Of a DNA stretch of 64,000 nucleotides, positions 1 to 8,053 are shown one piece after another. This stretch comes from Crossiella sp. S99.2 (lineage in GTDB: Bacteria; Actinomycetota; Actinomycetes; Mycobacteriales; Pseudonocardiaceae): NCBI RefSeq assembly GCF_023094165.1, contig NZ_JALMDK010000011.1, positions 62,001 to 126,000 of the forward strand. Reading direction: 5' to 3'. Under the pieces are notes generated by a model that saw only the letters and a program-made list of their open reading frames with translations, was not told where the DNA came from and searched no databases. Position 1 is the stretch's first letter, and every line of letters starts with the position of its first letter. The translations under genes were made by a program, and so were the position numbers.

Positions 1-10
1 GCACCGAACA

Positions 11-1168
11 ATGTCCACGACGTCCAAGCTGACCCGGTTGGCGGTCACGCTGGTCACCGCCGCCGCGGTGGCCGGGCTGACCGCGCCCGCGGCCCTGGCC
101 GACCCGCCCAAACACGCGGCCACCCAGGCCGCCATCGACACGCAGCGCAGTGCCAGGGCCGCCATCGGGGCTGGGGCCACCGTGCGCGACGGCGACACGA
201 TGTGGAGCGTGACCAGCGGGACCCGGATGCTGGGCCAGGCACTGCCGGTGGGGCCGGAGCACCGGGTGCGGGCGGGCAGCCTGACCAAGACCTTCACCGC
301 GGCGATGATGTTGCAGCTGGCCGAGGAGGGCCTGGTCGACCTCAACGCGAGCGTGGAGACCTACCTGCCCGGCGTGGTGCAGGGCAACGGGTATGACGGG
401 CGGAACATCACCGTCCGCCAGCTGCTCAACCACACCAGCGGCATCTTCGACTACGTCGACGTGGCGCTGCGCAACCCGCAGTTTCAGCTCCGCCAGTTCA
501 CCCTGGCCCAGGTCGCCGCGCTCGGACTGGCCAACCCGCCCTACTTCGCGCCCGGCCAGGGCTGGCGGTACTCCGGCACCAACTTCATCCTCGCTGGGAT
601 GATCATCGAGGCGGTGACCAAGCGCGGCTGGATCGAGGAGCTGACCACGCGGATCATCACCCCGCTCGGGCTGTCCACCACGATGGTGCCGGTGGGCACC
701 AAGGCGCTGCCGCCCGGCCACGTCCGCGGCTACCTGGGCCGGGTGGTCTACCTCGACGTCACGCAGATGTTCGAGCCCAGCATCGGCGGGTCCAGCGGCG
801 GCATCGTGACCAGCGGCCAGGACGCCACCAAGTTCCTGCAGGCCCTGCTCACCGGCAAGGTCCTCGCCCCGGCCCGGCTGGCCGAGATGCTCACCCCGTA
901 CACGGGGCCGGGCGCCCCGGAGATCGCCTACGGCCTGGGCATCAGCCGCTACCCGCTGCCCTGCGGCGGGGAAGCCTGGGGCCACAACGGACTCTGGCCC
1001 GGCTACGAGTCCAACGCGGTGGCCACCGCCGACGGCCGGGCCGCCTTCACCACGGTCAACGTGCTCGACCCCTTCGGCGGCGGCAGCGGCGGCAGTGCGC
1101 TGGCCAACGGCGGCGGCCCCGGCCTGCTGGCCAATGCCACCGTGACCGCGCTGTGCGACAAGAGCTGA
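11..1168 (+). CDS. Secreted serine hydrolase, beta-lactamase/DD-peptidase family
   Basis: A 385-residue exported protein of the class C beta-lactamase-like (COG1680) family, whose members are penicillin-binding-like esterases or D-aminopeptidases. Residues 1-30 form a signal peptide ending in an AxA site. The SxxK nucleophile motif is S90-L-T-K93, the second motif is Y187-S-G-T-N, and a late H-N-G stands in for the KTG/HxG triad element. The Asn expected two residues after Tyr187 is Gly, which differs from the neighbouring paralogue (YSNTN). The ATG lies only 10 bp inside the window, so upstream signals cannot be read. It is followed 29 bp later by a paralogue, with a shared terminator after that gene. 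Substrate is unknown; cell wall or small-ester cleavage is inference. Confidence 0.85.
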   Translation: MSTTSKLTRLAVTLVTAAAVAGLTAPAALADPPKHAATQAAIDTQRSARAAIGAGATVRDGDTMWSVTSGTRMLGQALPVGPEHRVRAGSLTKTFTAAMMLQLAEEGLVDLNASVETYLPGVVQGNGYDGRNITVRQLLNHTSGIFDYVDVALRNPQFQLRQFTLAQVAALGLANPPYFAPGQGWRYSGTNFILAGMIIEAVTKRGWIEELTTRIITPLGLSTTMVPVGTKALPPGHVRGYLGRVVYLDVTQMFEPSIGGSSGGIVTSGQDATKFLQALLTGKVLAPARLAEMLTPYTGPGAPEIAYGLGISRYPLPCGGEAWGHNGLWPGYESNAVATADGRAAFTTVNVLDPFGGGSGGSALANGGGPGLLANATVTALCDKS

Positions 1169-1197
1169 CCACCGCGTTCCGCGAAAGGACACCCCTG

Positions 1198-2316
1198 ATG
1201 TCTCTGCTCACCCGTACCCGGCGCTGGGCCGTAGTGGCCACTGTCGCCGCCTCCGCCGCAGTGGCCGTGGCTCCCGGCGCGGTCGCCGCACCGCCCGCCT
1301 ACGGCAAGGCGGCCGCGCAGGCCGCGGTCACCGCGCTGGTCTCCCAGCAGCGCGCGATGGGCTCCTCGGCCTTCCTCTTCGGCAGCGGCGCGGACTGGTC
1401 CGTGCACGCCGGCGCGGTCTCCGGGCAGGAGAACCGGCCGATCGGCGACCGGGACCACTTCCGGATCGGCAGCCTGACCAAGATGTACGTCTCCACCGTG
1501 GTGCTCCAGCTGGTCGGCGAGGGCAAACTCGCCCTGGACACCGGGTTCGGCGCCTACCTGCCCGGTCTGGCCACCGGCACCACCAACGACGACACGAAGA
1601 TCACCGTGCGGCACCTGTTGCAGCACACCACCGGCATCGCCGAATACCTCAACGTGATGGTCGCGCTGCCCACCAACTGGTGGCGCACCTATGACGTGAC
1701 CGCGCACGCCAAGTCCGGGCTCAGCCACGGCTCGCAGTTCGCGCCGGGCAGCAAGTACAGCTACTCCAACACCAACTACATCATCCTGGGCCTGATCATC
1801 GAGAAGCTCACCGGACGCCCGGTGGCCCAGGAGATCGCCGAACGGATCCTCATCCCGCACGGGCTGGCCGGCACCGGTCTGCAGAACGCGGGCCAGCAGC
1901 TGATGCCCGCGCCGTACGTGACCGGATACGTGGCGGTGCCGTTCGTGCCGGTGCGCATCGACTCCCGCTCGCAGGACCCGACCATGGCCTGGGCGGCCGG
2001 CGCGATGTACTCCACCGCCACCGACACGGCCAAGTTCCTGGACCTGCTGCTCGGCGGCAAACTGCTGCCGCCCGCGCTGCTGACCGAGATGAAGACGCCG
2101 CTGCCCGGCGGCTTCTACGGACTCGGGCTGTCCACCTACGAGCTGCCCTGCGGGGTGCGGGTGTACGGGCACAACGGGGCCATCCCTGGGTACCTGACCT
2201 TCGGGTTCCGCGCCGAGAACGGGCGCAAGGCGGTGGTGCTGACCAGCGTCACCCCGGCCGAGGAACCGCGGGTCAAACTGGCCTCGGACGCCGTGGCCGC
2301 GGTGGTGTGCAGCTGA
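1198..2316 (+). CDS. Secreted serine hydrolase, tandem paralogue of the preceding gene
   Basis: A 372-residue paralogue of the preceding serine hydrolase. The ATG at 1198 is chosen because GAAAGGA (about 1180-1186) is a ribosome site ahead of it and the protein then begins with a clean signal peptide (basic start, hydrophobic core, A-x-A before PPAYGK). An upstream in-frame start at 1153 would overlap the previous gene and spoil the signal peptide. Catalytic motifs visible are S-L-T-K, Y-S-N-T-N and G-H-N-G, so all three family motifs are intact. Same orientation as the first copy with a 29 bp gap suggests a two-gene operon ended by the hairpin at 2327-2364. The pair probably arose by tandem duplication; substrate is unknown. 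Confidence 0.85.
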   Translation: MSLLTRTRRWAVVATVAASAAVAVAPGAVAAPPAYGKAAAQAAVTALVSQQRAMGSSAFLFGSGADWSVHAGAVSGQENRPIGDRDHFRIGSLTKMYVSTVVLQLVGEGKLALDTGFGAYLPGLATGTTNDDTKITVRHLLQHTTGIAEYLNVMVALPTNWWRTYDVTAHAKSGLSHGSQFAPGSKYSYSNTNYIILGLIIEKLTGRPVAQEIAERILIPHGLAGTGLQNAGQQLMPAPYVTGYVAVPFVPVRIDSRSQDPTMAWAAGAMYSTATDTAKFLDLLLGGKLLPPALLTEMKTPLPGGFYGLGLSTYELPCGVRVYGHNGAIPGYLTFGFRAENGRKAVVLTSVTPAEEPRVKLASDAVAAVVCS

Positions 2317-2326
2317 ACGATCCGCT

Positions 2327-2364
2327 GCGGCAGGCCCGTGGACCCCGGTCCGCGGGCCTGCCGC
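2327..2364 (+). terminator. Strong hairpin terminator after the serine hydrolase pair
   Basis: Two 18-nt arms (2327-2344 and 2347-2364) pair with a single mismatch and almost no loop. The hairpin begins 10 bp after the stop codon. It argues against the next gene starting upstream of it. Confidence 0.75.
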
Positions 2365-2441
2365 CCGCCCACCCCGGATTGACCGCCGGAGAGGCCGCCT
2401 CCTATGGTCGGGCGCGCAGGGCGAGCGCGCGGCGGGGGTGG

Positions 2442-3401
2442 ATGGTGCTGGAGGCGCTGGACCCTGACACCGAGCACGGCCGGGTGTACCGGGCGCTGGT
2501 CTGCCTGCCCAGGGCCGGGGTGGCCGAACTGGCCGCGGAGACCGGGATCAAGCCCGACACGGTGCGACGCCTGTTGCACGAACTGGTCGAGCGCAACGTC
2601 GCGGTCGCCCTGGACGGCGGCGCCTGGGAGGCGCACTCCCCCGCCGAGATCACCGAATCGGCGCTGCGCCGGGACGCGGTGCGCCGGGCCGAGGCTCGCC
2701 AGTCCGGCAGCGAGCTGGAGCGGCTCTTCCGGTTCGTCCGGCGCGAGGAAGGGCACTACGGCGCCCTGGAGGTGCTCTCCGACACCGAGCGGATCCTGGC
2801 CACCATGCAGCGGATGCAGCGGGCGGCGAACCAGGAGATGCGGATCATCGACCGGCCGCCGTACTTCGCCCAGCCCTCCTACTACGCCAACCAGGAGACC
2901 CTCCAGTTCGACCGGATGGCGGCCGGGGTCGGCTACCGCACCATCTACTACGAGTCGGCGTACAACGACGGCACCGTCCCGGACATCCCGCGGATGATCG
3001 CCGCGGGCGAACAGGCCCGCACGCTCAAGGAACCACCGATGAAGCTGGTGATCGCCGACGACCAGCTGGCCGTGGTGACCTTGGAGGCCGAGGGCGGGCA
3101 GAGCGTGGTCGCGCTGCTGATCCGGCCATCGAGCCTGTTCACCGCGCTGTCCAACACCTTCGAGACGCTGTGGAAGCTCGCCGTGCCCATCTCCGCGGTC
3201 GGCGTGGACGCCCTGGACGACGAGCGGGACCGGGTCATCCTCACCCTGATGGCCAGCGGCGCCACCGACGAGGCCATCGCCCGGCGACTGGACCTGTCCC
3301 GGCGCACCGTGGTCCGCCGGGTGGCGATGCTGCTGGACCGCCTGGGCGCCACCACCCGGTTCCAGGCCGGGGTGCAGGCCGCCCGCCGCGGCTGGCTCTG
3401 A
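2442..3401 (+). CDS. Transcription regulator with N-terminal TrmB-like and C-terminal LuxR-type helix-turn-helix
   Basis: A 319-residue regulator. Residues ~20-50 (V-A-E-L-A-A-E-T-G-I-K-P-D-T-V-R-R-L) form a winged-helix typical of TrmB/MarR proteins. The middle ~200 residues have no recognised ligand domain but resemble the phospholipase-D-like middle region of actinobacterial LuxR regulators of this type. The last 60 residues (D-E-A-I-A-R-R-L-D-L-S-R-R-T-V) are a LuxR-like HTH. The ATG at 2442, preceded by a GGCGGGGGTGG purine-rich stretch, is preferred over an in-frame start at 2307 that overlaps the previous gene and would place the terminator inside the coding sequence. Targets are unknown; the adjacent kinase gene is a candidate. 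Confidence 0.75.
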   Translation: MVLEALDPDTEHGRVYRALVCLPRAGVAELAAETGIKPDTVRRLLHELVERNVAVALDGGAWEAHSPAEITESALRRDAVRRAEARQSGSELERLFRFVRREEGHYGALEVLSDTERILATMQRMQRAANQEMRIIDRPPYFAQPSYYANQETLQFDRMAAGVGYRTIYYESAYNDGTVPDIPRMIAAGEQARTLKEPPMKLVIADDQLAVVTLEAEGGQSVVALLIRPSSLFTALSNTFETLWKLAVPISAVGVDALDDERDRVILTLMASGATDEAIARRLDLSRRTVVRRVAMLLDRLGATTRFQAGVQAARRGWL

Positions 3402-3522
3402 ACACCCGCCGGGAAATGAACCCGGTTCGCCACGGCGGTAGCAGCACTCCATACATTTTCCGCTGGATAACGCACTGGTGTAGCCGAGTTCGGTAAGGGC
3501 CGTTCCGTTACCCGGCACGCCC

Positions 3523-3528
3523 TAGACT
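3523..3528 (+). promoter_or_regulatory. -10 box of leaderless kinase gene
   Basis: TAGACT lies 7 nt before the GTG at 3536. Upstream, GGTAA (3492-3496) and TTACC (3508-3512) form a short inverted repeat that could be an operator. Confidence 0.5.
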
Positions 3529-3535
3529 GCGGCCC

Positions 3536-5134
3536 GTGCACCGTGGACAGGTCATCGCGCAGCGCTATCAGCTCACCGATCAGATCGGGTCCGGCGGGAT
3601 GGGGATCGTGTGGCGGGCCACCGACCTCGAACTGGGCCGGGTGGTCGCGCTCAAGCGGTCCCAGACCGGCGACAATGGGCAAATTCGCCGCGAGGCGCGA
3701 ATTGGCGCCGGATTGCACCACCCGCACGTGGTGACCGTGTTCGACGTGGTGCTCGACGGCGAGCAGCGCTGGCTGGTCATGGAGTACCTGCCCTCCCGCA
3801 GCCTGGCCGCGATCGTGGCCGAGGACGGGCCGGTGGATCCCGTGACGGCGGCCCGCATCGGCGCGCAACTGGCCGGGGCTCTGGCCGTCATGCACCGGCA
3901 CGGCATGGTGCACCGCGATGTCAAACCGGCCAACGTGCTGCTCACCGAGGACGGCACGGCCAAGCTCACCGACCTCGGCATCTCCCGGTGGTCCGAGGTC
4001 ACCAGGACCAACAGCGAACAGGTCGGCGGCACCGTGGGCTACCTGGCCCCCGAGGTCGCCAACGGCGCGGAGGCCCTGGCGCCCTCGGACGTGTTCTCCC
4101 TCGGCGCCACGCTGTTCGCGGTGGTCGAGGGCATCGGCCCGTGGGGCGGCGACGAACTGGGGCCGTGGGCTCAGCTGCGACAGGCCGCCGCCGGGGACCT
4201 GCAACCGATCAGGCGCGCGGGGCCGCTGACCCCGGTGCTGACCGAACTACTCCAGACCGCGCCCGGCGAACGGCCCGCCGCCCAGCGCGCTCAGGAGCTG
4301 TGCGCGGCCGTGGTGGCCACCGCCGAGACCGGCGAGGCCGTGCTGGTGACGGCCGTCCCGTCGGCCGGCCGGAAACCCGCCTCGCGCCGGCGGCCGCTGC
4401 TGCTCGCGCTGCTCGCCCTGGTGGTCACCGCGGCCGTGGTGGTGGTTGCCACCCAATGGTCGGGTTTCTTCCCCGCGCCGGGCTCGCAGGCCACCACCGC
4501 GGCGGAGCGGTACGGGTGGGGAAACCCCAAGCAGCGCGCGGAGTTCAGCACCGGCCTGGACGACGGCTGGCAGGTCGCGGACGGCAGGCTGGGACGGGAC
4601 GAGAAAGGGCGGCGGATGAAGGACCAGGTGACCGTGCGGGCGGACGCGCTCGTGCTCACCGGCCTGCCCAACGGCGACACCGGCTACCTCCGCGGCGGCC
4701 CCGGCCTGCTCAGGGGGCGGTGGGAGGCCCGGATCCGGCTGCCCAAGGGCTGCGCGTGCTATCGCGGCATTCTGACCCTGTGGCCCGCGGAGAATCCGGG
4801 CGTGGTCGGCGAAGAAATCGTCTTCATGGAAAACAAGAATGACGCGAATCGGCAGCACGTCCACTTTTTCCTCCAACCCCCTGGCGGAAAGGGACGCCTC
4901 GGCAGCGAACGCGATGTCGATCTCACCGAGTGGAACCACTTCGCGGTGGAGTGGTCGGAGTCCGGCGTCACCGGTTACCTCAACGGCGAACAGTGGTTCC
5001 ACCACGACGACCAGGACAACATGCCGCGCAGGCCGATGGCGCCGACGATCAAACTGGACTTCGACCCCATCGCCACGCCCACGCCTGCCGAGGCGTCGAT
5101 GGAGATCGACTGGATTCGCGAATACGGCCGGTAA
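3536..5134 (+). CDS. Membrane Ser/Thr protein kinase with extracellular GH16-like lectin/glucanase domain
   Basis: A 532-residue PknB-type kinase. The kinase domain spans residues ~10-262, with glycine loop GSGGMG (18-23), Lys40, catalytic H126-R-D128 followed by V-K-P-A-N, D146-L-G148 (a DLG variant of DFG) and A-P-E (171-173). A single membrane helix lies at ~286-305. Residues ~325-532 form an outer jelly-roll domain like glycoside hydrolase family 16. The GH16 signature normally reads E-I-D-x-M-E; here it is E427-I-V-F-M-E432, keeping both glutamates but losing the central Asp, so the domain may bind a glycan rather than cut it. The GTG start is leaderless. Role as a cell-wall or polysaccharide sensor is inference. 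It stands alone between the regulator gene and the iron-box region. Confidence 0.85.
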   Translation: MHRGQVIAQRYQLTDQIGSGGMGIVWRATDLELGRVVALKRSQTGDNGQIRREARIGAGLHHPHVVTVFDVVLDGEQRWLVMEYLPSRSLAAIVAEDGPVDPVTAARIGAQLAGALAVMHRHGMVHRDVKPANVLLTEDGTAKLTDLGISRWSEVTRTNSEQVGGTVGYLAPEVANGAEALAPSDVFSLGATLFAVVEGIGPWGGDELGPWAQLRQAAAGDLQPIRRAGPLTPVLTELLQTAPGERPAAQRAQELCAAVVATAETGEAVLVTAVPSAGRKPASRRRPLLLALLALVVTAAVVVVATQWSGFFPAPGSQATTAAERYGWGNPKQRAEFSTGLDDGWQVADGRLGRDEKGRRMKDQVTVRADALVLTGLPNGDTGYLRGGPGLLRGRWEARIRLPKGCACYRGILTLWPAENPGVVGEEIVFMENKNDANRQHVHFFLQPPGGKGRLGSERDVDLTEWNHFAVEWSESGVTGYLNGEQWFHHDDQDNMPRRPMAPTIKLDFDPIATPTPAEASMEIDWIREYGR

Positions 5135-5141
5135 GTCCGGG

Positions 5142-5160
5142 GCAGGATAGGCTTGCCTAA
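5142..5160 (+). promoter_or_regulatory. Probable DtxR/IdeR-family iron box
   Basis: The 19-mer containing AGGATAGGCTTGCCTAA matches about 15 of 19 positions of the IdeR/DmdR consensus TWAGGTWAGSCTWACCTWA when W/S positions are allowed. It lies 85 bp upstream of the DUF1540 gene, in the only intergenic gap of that area. Iron control is inference. Confidence 0.55.
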
Positions 5161-5245
5161 ACCGCGCTCGAATTGCGGGCTCCTGATACCGGTGGCAGGG
5201 TCGAGTTCGCCGAACTGATTCCCACCACGGAACACAGGAGCGGAT

Positions 5246-5554
5246 ATGACCACGCTGGAGAACCCGGCCATGCCCGCGGTGCACTCGTGCACGGTGAGCG
5301 GCTGTTCCTACAACCATGACGGGTGCCACGCCTTCGCGATCACCGTGCGCGGCGACAACGGCGCCGCCGACTGCGGCACGTTCATCCCGTTGAGCACCAA
5401 GGGCGGCCTGGAGAAGGTCGTGGCCAAGGTGGGGGCGTGCTCCCGCGTCGACTGCATGCACAACACCTCGCTGGAGTGCTCCGCGCCGAGTGTCCGGATC
5501 GGGCCCGGCGTGGGTGAGCACGTGGCCAACTGCCTGACCTACCAGACGAGCTGA
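5246..5554 (+). CDS. DUF1540 Cys-rich protein
   Basis: A 102-residue cytoplasmic-looking protein. It contains two DUF1540-type cysteine modules: C-T-V-S-G-C-S-Y-N-x4-C near residues 11-23 with a fourth Cys before G-T-F-I, and a second set C-S-R-V-D-C-M-H-N-x5-C followed by a late C-L-T. Such spacing suggests metal or Fe-S binding, which is inference. The ATG is preceded by AGGAG ten bases upstream. The probable iron box upstream suggests control by a DtxR-family regulator. A bidirectional terminator follows. Confidence 0.8.
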   Translation: MTTLENPAMPAVHSCTVSGCSYNHDGCHAFAITVRGDNGAADCGTFIPLSTKGGLEKVVAKVGACSRVDCMHNTSLECSAPSVRIGPGVGEHVANCLTYQTS

Positions 5555-5573
5555 ATAGGCCAACGCAAGTCTG

Positions 5574-5612
5574 GGCTCGTGCTGGCCGGTGCTCAGCCGG
5601 TCAGCACGAGCC
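5574..5612. terminator. Bidirectional hairpin terminator between convergent genes
   Basis: Arms 5574-5589 and 5597-5612 pair over 16 bp with one mismatch around a 7-nt loop. It lies after the DUF1540 stop and overlaps the stop codon of the minus-strand GNAT gene. Confidence 0.7.
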
Positions 5613-6066
5613 GGAGCACGATCTCGTCCCCGTCGAGTTCGCCGGTGGGCTCGAAGCCCAGCCCCCGGTAGAACGGCCCCGGATTGCCCTCGCCCGGCTG
5701 GTGACTGGTCAGCAACTCGGTGCCGCCGTCCGCCCGCACCAGGTCGACGATCCGCGCGAGCACCGCCCGCCCGTAGCCGCGGCCCTGGTGTCCGGCGTCG
5801 ATGAGCAGCCGCCACAGGAAGTACGGGCCGAGGATGCCGGGCCTGCCGGGCGGCACGTTCCAGCTCAGCATCACGAACCCGACCGGCTCATCGCCGGCGT
5901 AGACCGCCCGGTACCAGGGTTCCCCCTCAGGCGTGGCCGCGGCCTCCGCCAGCGAGGCGGCCACCGGGGCGACCAGGCGTTCCTGGGCGGGCAGCACGCG
6001 CAGGGCGCACACCGCGTCCCGGTTGTCCGCGGTGATCTCGACCAGGCGTACCCGGGCAGTCGTCAT
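5593..6066 (-). CDS. GNAT family N-acetyltransferase (diamine/spermidine acetyltransferase-like)
   Basis: A 157-residue single-domain GNAT. The acetyl-CoA loop is visible as H-Q-G-R-G-Y-G-R-A around residue 95, followed by the typical N-P-G-P-F-Y-R-G-L-G-F-E-P-T-G end. W-Y-R-A-V-Y-A-G-D-E-P-V-G-F-V-M-L is characteristic of the diamine acetyltransferase branch, but the substrate is not fixed by sequence. The ATG at 6066 is chosen because TAGCCT lies 8 nt before it (leaderless) and the upstream in-frame extension has no family similarity. Confidence 0.8.
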   Translation of the reverse strand: MTTARVRLVEITADNRDAVCALRVLPAQERLVAPVAASLAEAAATPEGEPWYRAVYAGDEPVGFVMLSWNVPPGRPGILGPYFLWRLLIDAGHQGRGYGRAVLARIVDLVRADGGTELLTSHQPGEGNPGPFYRGLGFEPTGELDGDEIVLRLVLTG

Positions 6067-6074
6067 GGCGGCGC

Positions 6075-6080
6075 AGGCTA
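6075..6080 (-). promoter_or_regulatory. -10 box of leaderless GNAT gene
   Basis: Reads TAGCCT on the minus strand, 8 nt before the ATG at 6066. It lies inside the 3' end of the next small gene region. Confidence 0.4.
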
Positions 6081-6296
6081 GCAGGACCGGGTGCGCCGCC
6101 GAAGGTAATAAGTGATCAGCAGCGCGATGCAGACCACCGAGACGCACCCGGCCGCGAGACTGGCGGCGAAGGGCACGCCGACCAGGAAGCCGAGAGAGTT
6201 GACCGCGGCGGTGAGCACGGCCAGCACCCACAGCAATGCGACGGAAACCGGGCTGCCCGGGCGGCGGATCTGGTTCACTTCGGTGTGGTCGCTCAT
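6078..6296 (-). CDS. Small two-helix membrane protein
   Basis: A 72-residue protein of unknown function. Residues ~18-37 and ~42-63 are hydrophobic helices, and the tail is basic (L-R-R-R-T-R-S-C). The short N-terminus is soluble. No family was recognised. Start ATG at 6296 is supported by TAGGTT 7 nt upstream on the minus strand. It sits just upstream of the GNAT gene, with 11 bp between its stop and the GNAT start, so the two may be co-transcribed. Confidence 0.65.
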   Translation of the reverse strand: MSDHTEVNQIRRPGSPVSVALLWVLAVLTAAVNSLGFLVGVPFAASLAAGCVSVVCIALLITYYLRRRTRSC

Positions 6297-6303
6297 GGGG
6301 ATG

Positions 6304-6309
6304 AACCTA
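6304..6309 (-). promoter_or_regulatory. -10 box of leaderless small membrane protein gene
   Basis: Reads TAGGTT on the minus strand, 7 nt before ATG at 6296. Confidence 0.45.
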
Positions 6310-6383
6310 CGAATTCCGGGCTCTCGGGCCGATCCCGCGCACTGCCGGATCCGGGGTGGAGCGGACTCCACCAAGACCAGCCG

Positions 6384-6914
6384 GTGCTGCGCGCCGCCGA
6401 ACCAGGCGACCTGCCCGGCATCGCCACGCTCATGCGGACCTCGGTCCTCGACGTGTTCCCCCAGTTCCACGACCAGACCGAAACCGAGGCCGCGGCCCAG
6501 TACCTCACCGTGCCCGACCCGGTGCTGATCGAGGACGGGACCTACTTCGTGCACGAGGCCGCGGGCCAGGTCGTCGCCTGCGGCGGCTGGAGCAGGCGGG
6601 ACAAGCTCTACACCGGCTCCGGCGCCGCCCCCACCGACGACCGCCTGCTGGACCCGGCCACCGAACCCGCCAGGGTGCGCGCCATGTTCGTGCACGGCGA
6701 CTGGACCCGCCGGGGACTGGGCCGGGCGATCCTGGCCAGGTGCGTGACTGCGGCCCGGGAGGCGGGGTTCCGGGACCTGGTGCTGATGGCGACCCTGCCC
6801 GGGGAGCCGTTGTACCGGGCGTTCGGGTTTCGCGAGGTGGAGCGGACCCGGGTGCCGCTGCCCAACGGGGTGTTCCTGGGCGGGGTGTCGATGGCCTACC
6901 CGCTCTCCGGCTGA
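6384..6914 (+). CDS. GNAT family N-acetyltransferase
   Basis: A 176-residue GNAT. V-L-R-A-A-E-P-G-D-L-P-G-I-A at the start is the usual beta-1/alpha-1 of the fold, the acetyl-CoA loop is T-R-R-G-L-G-R-A-I-L near residue 110, and the end P-L-Y-R-A-F-G-F-R-E-V-E-R is typical. The GTG at 6384 places the fold at the N-terminus; no convincing ribosome site or -10 box was seen, so a start upstream (6285) is possible. Close relatives are general GNATs; substrate unknown. Convergent with the next gene, 2 bp apart. Confidence 0.75.
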   Translation: MLRAAEPGDLPGIATLMRTSVLDVFPQFHDQTETEAAAQYLTVPDPVLIEDGTYFVHEAAGQVVACGGWSRRDKLYTGSGAAPTDDRLLDPATEPARVRAMFVHGDWTRRGLGRAILARCVTAAREAGFRDLVLMATLPGEPLYRAFGFREVERTRVPLPNGVFLGGVSMAYPLSG

Positions 6915-6916
6915 CC

Positions 6917-7576
6917 TCAGATGCCGACCGGGACGGCGTCGATGGTGAAGGTCGTCTCGCGGAACCGGCCGTCGAGTTCACGCCGTCGCTGCTCGGCCTC
7001 CTCGCGGGTGAGGAACGCGCCGATGCTGTGCGGGTCGCCGGGCTCGTGGTCGAACCGCGCGATGAGGACGTAGAGGTAGCGGTAGCGAGTCCGGTCCTCG
7101 GCGGGCTGCTCGCCGGTGCGGACGGCGTGCAGCAGTTCCTCAACGGTGGCCAGCGGGGTGTCGAACCCGCCGTGCACGCCCTCGAGTTCGGTTCGCGCCC
7201 AGGGTGGCATCGGGGCGGGGTCGGCGAAGTGGCTGGGCTGACCGAGGTCCTGGTCCTCGTGCCAGCCCACGGCACCGGCCACGACGTGGTCGGCGATGCC
7301 CTCGGCTGCCAGCAGGAACCGCCGCCGGTCCGGGCCCTCGCACTCGGTGGCGCAGCGGATTCGCAGCCCGCCGACGTAGGCCGTACTCAGCCGCATCGAG
7401 CTGACCTCGGCGAACACCAGGTCGATGCGGGTCCGGTCGCCGTCGCCGGGGCTGCGCAACAGCAGCCGGCAGTGGCTGGCGGTGTAGTCCCACACCTGGA
7501 AGGTCCGGTCCGAACTGAACAGCTCGGCGCCGGGGGTCAGTTCGCGGTCGCGGTCGAGCCAGACGGTGGTGGGCAC
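6917..7576 (-). CDS. Conserved hypothetical protein
   Basis: About 219 residues with no recognised domain, signal peptide or membrane helix. It is rich in charged residues; the C-terminal part (H-S-I-G-A-F-L-T-R-E-E-A-E-Q-R-R) reads like a small helical appendix seen in actinobacterial proteins of unknown function. The GTG at 7574-7576 is used because downstream codons show strong GC-rich third positions and the upstream extension is low-complexity; the start is uncertain. It lies 40 bp downstream of the epoxide-hydrolase-like gene on the same strand and may share its transcript. Confidence 0.55.
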   Translation of the reverse strand: MPTTVWLDRDRELTPGAELFSSDRTFQVWDYTASHCRLLLRSPGDGDRTRIDLVFAEVSSMRLSTAYVGGLRIRCATECEGPDRRRFLLAAEGIADHVVAGAVGWHEDQDLGQPSHFADPAPMPPWARTELEGVHGGFDTPLATVEELLHAVRTGEQPAEDRTRYRYLYVLIARFDHEPGDPHSIGAFLTREEAEQRRRELDGRFRETTFTIDAVPVGI

Positions 7577-7616
7577 CGGCGGATCATCCGGCAGCGGCGG
7601 GCTCGCCGCGACCTGA

Positions 7617-8030
7617 TTAGCGCTGTCCGCGCACCCCGGCCAGCGCCATCCGCCCCAGCCCCGCCAGCGCGGACCCCAGCAACGCCGCCTGGTCGTAGTA
7701 GTCCCGCCACAGCACAATCCGCCCGTCCCGCACCACGAACGTCCCGCACACCCAGAACCGCGCGCTCCAGTCGCCGCGGCGGATGACGTCGAAGCGTTCG
7801 GTCAGCACCACCTCGCCGTTGGTGGCGATGTTGGTGATCTCCACCTCGCACCCGGTGTACAGCCGGTGCAGCAGGCCGAACTGCCTGGCGACCGCCCGGG
7901 CGCCGCGGACGGTGGGCAGTGGCATGTTCTGGTAGCGGATGTCGGGGGCCAGGTGGCGCAGGATCTCCGCGACATCGCGGTGTTCGGTGGCCTTGAGCAG
8001 TGCGGTGACGACGTCGGCGGGGGCCTGCAT
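7617..8030 (-). CDS. Limonene-1,2-epoxide hydrolase-like (SnoaL/NTF2-fold) protein
   Basis: A 137-residue NTF2-fold protein. In limonene-1,2-epoxide hydrolase the active residues are Arg-x-Asp on one strand and Asp on a later one. Here they appear as E-R-F-D-V and W-R-D-Y-Y-D, so the catalytic set looks intact and epoxide hydrolysis is plausible. L-A-P-D-I-R-Y-Q-N-M-P-L is also typical of this branch. ATG at 8030 is leaderless, with TAACCT 7 nt upstream. Substrate is unknown, and no biosynthetic neighbours point to one. Confidence 0.75.
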   Translation of the reverse strand: MQAPADVVTALLKATEHRDVAEILRHLAPDIRYQNMPLPTVRGARAVARQFGLLHRLYTGCEVEITNIATNGEVVLTERFDVIRRGDWSARFWVCGTFVVRDGRIVLWRDYYDQAALLGSALAGLGRMALAGVRGQR

Positions 8031-8037
8031 GCGGGTC

Positions 8038-8043
8038 AGGTTA
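8038..8043 (-). promoter_or_regulatory. -10 box of leaderless epoxide-hydrolase-like gene
   Basis: Reads TAACCT on the minus strand, 7 nt before ATG at 8030. Confidence 0.5.
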
Positions 8044-8053
8044 TCCGGCGGGT

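Noticed and set aside
2307..2441. Upstream start of the TrmB/LuxR regulator
   Set aside because: It would overlap the previous gene and put a strong terminator inside the coding region.
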